Shown: piece after piece, positions 43,380-45,758 of the stretch
Numbering within the stretch: the first letter of the stretch is position 1
Layout: every line of letters begins with the position of its first letter
DNA from: Paenibacillus sp. OK003
GTDB taxonomy: Bacteria > Bacillota > Bacilli > Paenibacillales > Paenibacillaceae
DNA: 45,758 nt
Direction of reading: 5' to 3'
Assembly: GCF_900109515.1 (NCBI RefSeq)
Contig: NZ_FOBD01000030.1
Span: 1-45,758, forward strand
Position numbers and translations under genes: made by a program
The notes under the pieces: model-generated
The model's input: only the letters and a program-made list of their open reading frames with translations
Database searches by the model: none
What the model was told of the DNA's origin: nothing

Positions 43380-43482
43380 GATTGTTGCCTCCTCAGAGAT
43401 CATTTTGTAATCGAATACATTTTGTAGTTTTATATTAACCCATTTGCATGATGTTTGACTATTCGCAAACTGCACAAAAATA

Positions 43483-44679
43483 TCAAAGCTTTTTCGTCAC
43501 TTTGTACATAAGCAATAAAAGTCGTACCAGAACAGCACTTTCGAAGTTTCTGACATCATATCCGATCTCCTGTTTGATCTTATCCAAACGATATACCAAG
43601 GTATTTCGATGAATGAAGAGTCGCTTTGCCGTCTCGCTGACATTACAATCGAGATTGAAGAAAGTCTCCAGTGTAGCCAGTGTCTCACTATCACTAAACA
43701 ACACAGTGTCTTTGCCCGTTTCCTGTATAAAACGAAGTCGCTGTTGCACAGGAATACTATCTACCAAACGCTCGAGGTGCAGATCCCAAGGAAGATGAAT
43801 GTGTTGCACGACATGGAAAGCCCTGCCCAAGTGAACACTCTCTTGAAGAAGTGCTGTGACAGGAGATAGCTGCTTTGCAGGGACACACGGTAAGGATGCG
43901 GACAAATGAAATACACCCGCCCATTCACTGGCTACCAATTCATAGAGCCCCTGACAAAAGGCATTCAGTAAATCCTTTCTGGCTTCCATCGTATCCTCTT
44001 CAGCTTCGCCAGTGACAATCTGTTCATCACCTAGAAAAACCCACTCCTGCTCTCCTACAGGAATCAGTATAATCTCTTCACCGAAGTAACTTTCGAGTAA
44101 CTTGTTCAATTCCTTCGAACGAATGCGATGAGCATCAGGTGTCTCACATTGCAGCAAAAAAGGGATTTTCTCTGTGTTCAATTCTCCATCCAGTAAAAAA
44201 TGATCTGGAATAGGTTCCTGCTGGATATTTTGCTCAACCTGCTTGCGAAGCCACTGTCCCAGTTCAGCAAGCTGTTGTTCTCTATCATTTTCATATATCA
44301 CAGGCTGTTCTTCATCTAGCAATTCCCTATGACTACTAATGAGAAGTTCAATTAAACGCTGCACTTCCAGCGTAACGGCTTCAACAGAGCATCCCCAATA
44401 TACAACAGTCCCTTCTTCCTCGTTGATCCCGACTTTAAAATATATATGGTCTTCTGTACGCCAACTGCTTACATCCGTAGCCAAACCATCCATCATCTCA
44501 TCATCCCGTATGAGATCTTCGGCTTCTTTTATAACTGTATTATGAGCCTCTGGAACAGTTCTATGTTGAGCTGAGCTTAATCCATATTGATTCCATTCTT
44601 TTATAGTTATCACGGATTCGTCCAATGTAGTACCTATAATTGCTTCGATTTGTTGTTTTAAATCAGGTATGAGCTTCAT
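43483..44679 (-). CDS. PucR/CdaR-type helix-turn-helix regulator
   Basis: The 398-residue protein ends in a PucR-type helix-turn-helix (SETAKRLFIHRNTLVYRLDKI) preceded by LATLETFFNLDCNV. The N-terminal two thirds have no family I can name with confidence. PucR-type proteins are usually regulators of uptake or catabolism. Its place directly upstream of msmX on the same strand suggests it controls, or is co-transcribed with, the shared sugar ATPase. The ATG has a weak site (GGTGG about nine bases away). The ligand is unknown. Confidence 0.85.
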   Translation of the reverse strand: MKLIPDLKQQIEAIIGTTLDESVITIKEWNQYGLSSAQHRTVPEAHNTVIKEAEDLIRDDEMMDGLATDVSSWRTEDHIYFKVGINEEEGTVVYWGCSVEAVTLEVQRLIELLISSHRELLDEEQPVIYENDREQQLAELGQWLRKQVEQNIQQEPIPDHFLLDGELNTEKIPFLLQCETPDAHRIRSKELNKLLESYFGEEIILIPVGEQEWVFLGDEQIVTGEAEEDTMEARKDLLNAFCQGLYELVASEWAGVFHLSASLPCVPAKQLSPVTALLQESVHLGRAFHVVQHIHLPWDLHLERLVDSIPVQQRLRFIQETGKDTVLFSDSETLATLETFFNLDCNVSETAKRLFIHRNTLVYRLDKIKQEIGYDVRNFESAVLVRLLLLMYKVTKKL

Positions 44680-44789
44680 ATAATGAACGCCACCACTCTG
44701 CTTTTTTTCTATTATCTTATCATATCTTGCGCAGCATCGCCTTTTTCAGTCCTTACCCTGAGTTTCCGCATTATGAATTTATTTATCTA

Positions 44790-44838
44790 TAACAAAAAAA
44801 GAGCGACTAATCAAATTAATGATCAATCACTCTTTTTC
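44790..44838 (-). terminator. Terminator of the rRNA-tRNA operon
   Basis: On the minus strand an imperfect stem (AAAGAGTGATT with AGTCGCTCTTT) around a loop of about 20 bases runs into seven T. It lies just past tRNA-Lys. Confidence 0.7.
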
Positions 44839-44844
44839 AAAAGA

Positions 44845-44917
44845 TGAGTCATGAAGGGCTCGAACCTTCGACACCCTGATTAAAAGTCAGGTGCTCTACC
44901 AACTGAGCTAATGACTC
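44845..44917 (-). tRNA. tRNA-Lys (anticodon TTT)
   Basis: Acceptor arms GAGTCAT/ATGACTC, D-arm TAGCTCAGTTGGTAGAGC and anticodon loop CTTTTAA giving TTT. Unlike its neighbours it does not encode the 3' CCA (TCT follows the discriminator A). It is the last of eight tRNAs on this strand. Confidence 0.95.
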
Positions 44918-44924
44918 GAAAAAC

Positions 44925-45010
44925 TGGTGGAGGATGATGGATTCGAACCACCGAACCCGTACGGGAGCAGATTTACAGTCTGATGCGTTTGGCCACTTCG
45001 CTAATCCTCC
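44925..45010 (-). tRNA. tRNA-Tyr (anticodon GTA)
   Basis: A long-variable-arm tRNA of 86 bases. Acceptor GGAGGAT/ATCCTCC, anticodon in ACTGTAAATC, with CCA encoded at the 3' end. Confidence 0.95.
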
Positions 45011-45019
45011 AGGATTACA

Positions 45020-45095
<76 letters not shown>

Positions 45096-45115
45096 TTATT
45101 TAATTTTTAGATTAA

Positions 45116-45193
45116 TGGCGGAACCGACGGGATTCGAACCCGCGATCTCCTGCGTGACAGGCAGGCATGTTAGGCCAACTACACCACGGTTCC
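45116..45193 (-). tRNA. tRNA-Asp (anticodon GTC)
   Basis: Acceptor GGAACCG/CGGTTCC, discriminator G, anticodon in CTGTCACG and encoded CCA. Confidence 0.95.
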
Positions 45194-45202
45194 AGGCATT
45201 AA

Positions 45203-45278
<76 letters not shown>

Positions 45279-45283
45279 GTATA

Positions 45284-45359
45284 TGGTGGAGGCTGAGGGG
45301 ATCGAACCCCCGACCCTCTGCTTGTAAGGCAGATGCTCTCCCAGCTGAGCTAAGCCTCC
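45284..45359 (-). tRNA. tRNA-Val (anticodon TAC)
   Basis: Acceptor GGAGGCT/AGCCTCC, anticodon loop CTTACAA and encoded CCA. Confidence 0.95.
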
Positions 45360-45368
45360 TGGGTAATA

Positions 45369-45445
45369 TGGTAGCGGCGGAGGGGATCGAACCCCCGACC
45401 TCACGGGTATGAACCGTACGCTCTAGCCAGCTGAGCTACACCGCC
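45369..45445 (-). tRNA. tRNA-Met, elongator type (anticodon CAT)
   Basis: Acceptor GGCGGTG/CGCCGCT with a G-T first pair, anticodon loop TTCATAC and encoded CCA. The arms match the elongator tRNA-Met of B. subtilis better than the initiator; a CAT-anticodon tRNA-Ile (modified) is unlikely from the body. Confidence 0.85.
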
Positions 45446-45492
45446 ATATTAATAATATTGTACTTGATTGCTTGTCCATCTTAAGATAAAGA

Positions 45493-45584
45493 TGGCGGAG
45501 AGAGAGGGATTCGAACCCTCGCACCGCTTACGCAGTCTAACCCCTTAGCAGAGGGTCCCCTTATAGCCACTTGGGTATCTCTCC
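45493..45584 (-). tRNA. tRNA-Ser (anticodon GCT)
   Basis: A 92-base tRNA with a long variable arm, acceptor GGAGAGA/TCTCTCC, anticodon in CTGCTAAG and encoded CCA. It is the first tRNA after the 23S gene. Confidence 0.95.
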
Positions 45585-45669
45585 AAATAGACAATCATGA
45601 ACAATGCTTACAAGGATTGCTCCCTGAAAACTAGATCCGAAACAAAATTCGCGATTTATAACTTGCATA

Positions 45670-45758
45670 TTTGGATAAGCCCTCGACCGATTAGTACTGG
45701 TCAGCTCCATGCATTGCTGCACTTCCACCCCCAGCCTATCTACCTCGTCGTCTTCAAG
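45670..45758 (-). rRNA. 23S rRNA, 3' end (partial)
   Basis: Read on the minus strand, the last 89 bases contain the conserved 3' end of 23S rRNA (AGTACTAATCGGTCGAGGGC and the following TTATCC). The rest of the gene lies to the right of the window. The exact 3' end is estimated by comparison with B. subtilis. Between it and tRNA-Ser there are only about 85 bases and no 5S sequence. Confidence 0.93.

Overview
The window looks like a chromosomal segment of a Paenibacillus-type member of the Bacillota. The grounds are the gene orders cggR-gapA-pgk-tpiA-gpmI-eno, glcK-rapZ-yvcK-whiA-crh, trxB next to a TPR gene, and hprK-lgt-ppaX-yvoF-hisZGDBHAF(IE), which parallel the Bacillus subtilis yvc/yvo/his region. 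Supporting signs are an LplABC-type sugar transporter with an AraC-family membrane sensor, a copper-amine-oxidase-N-like surface protein, strong AGGAGG ribosome sites and many GTG/TTG starts. The species is inferred, not proven.

Layout: almost everything is on the minus strand, so transcription runs from high to low coordinates. Positions 139-7469 hold the glycolytic operon cggR-gapA-pgk-tpiA-gpmI-eno, with a near-canonical promoter and a CggR-like operator. Positions 7953-8803 hold the only plus-strand genes: tRNA-Arg(CCG) and clpP, the latter with a CtsR box over its -35. Positions 9202-11426 encode two exported proteins (a stalk/DUF3298-like protein and a SIMPL-domain protein). Positions 11574-15950 form the operon glcK-rapZ-yvcK-whiA-crh. 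Positions 16445-20500 hold an AI-2E-type membrane protein, trxB and a TPR/HTH protein. Positions 20702-28709 form a carbohydrate-uptake locus: a membrane-bound AraC regulator, a solute-binding lipoprotein, two permeases and a large unrecognised probable carbohydrate-active enzyme. Positions 29004-38229 hold the histidine operon hisZGDBHAF(IE), then hisJ and a prs that makes its substrate PRPP. Positions 38646-41992 hold yvoF, ppaX, lgt and hprK. Positions 42255-44679 hold a PucR-type regulator and the shared sugar-ABC ATPase msmX. Positions 44845-45758 hold eight tRNA genes and the 3' end of a 23S rRNA gene, with no 5S gene between them.

How the genes work together: the window concentrates carbon control. 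CggR senses glycolytic flux, HprK phosphorylates Ser46 of HPr/Crh, PpaX removes the released pyrophosphate, YvcK links carbon state to the cell wall, GlcK feeds glucose into glycolysis, and MsmX probably powers the ATPase-less sugar transporter. Prs plus the his genes form a PRPP-to-histidine unit.

Most notable: (1) a family of three intergenic elements (1451-1655, 32441-32588, 33364-33601), all inside minus-strand operons and in the same orientation, with long imperfect terminal inverted repeats. The paired bases differ between copies while pairing is kept, which suggests a structured RNA or a miniature mobile element. (2) A Crh-like protein that keeps the phosphorylatable His15. (3) A separate set of nested inverted repeats at 8961-9157. 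(4) A possible 25-codon leader ORF overlapping the start of the 9202-10299 gene. (5) An rRNA operon with no 5S gene downstream of 23S. Everything here was read by eye; no database search or folding program was run.
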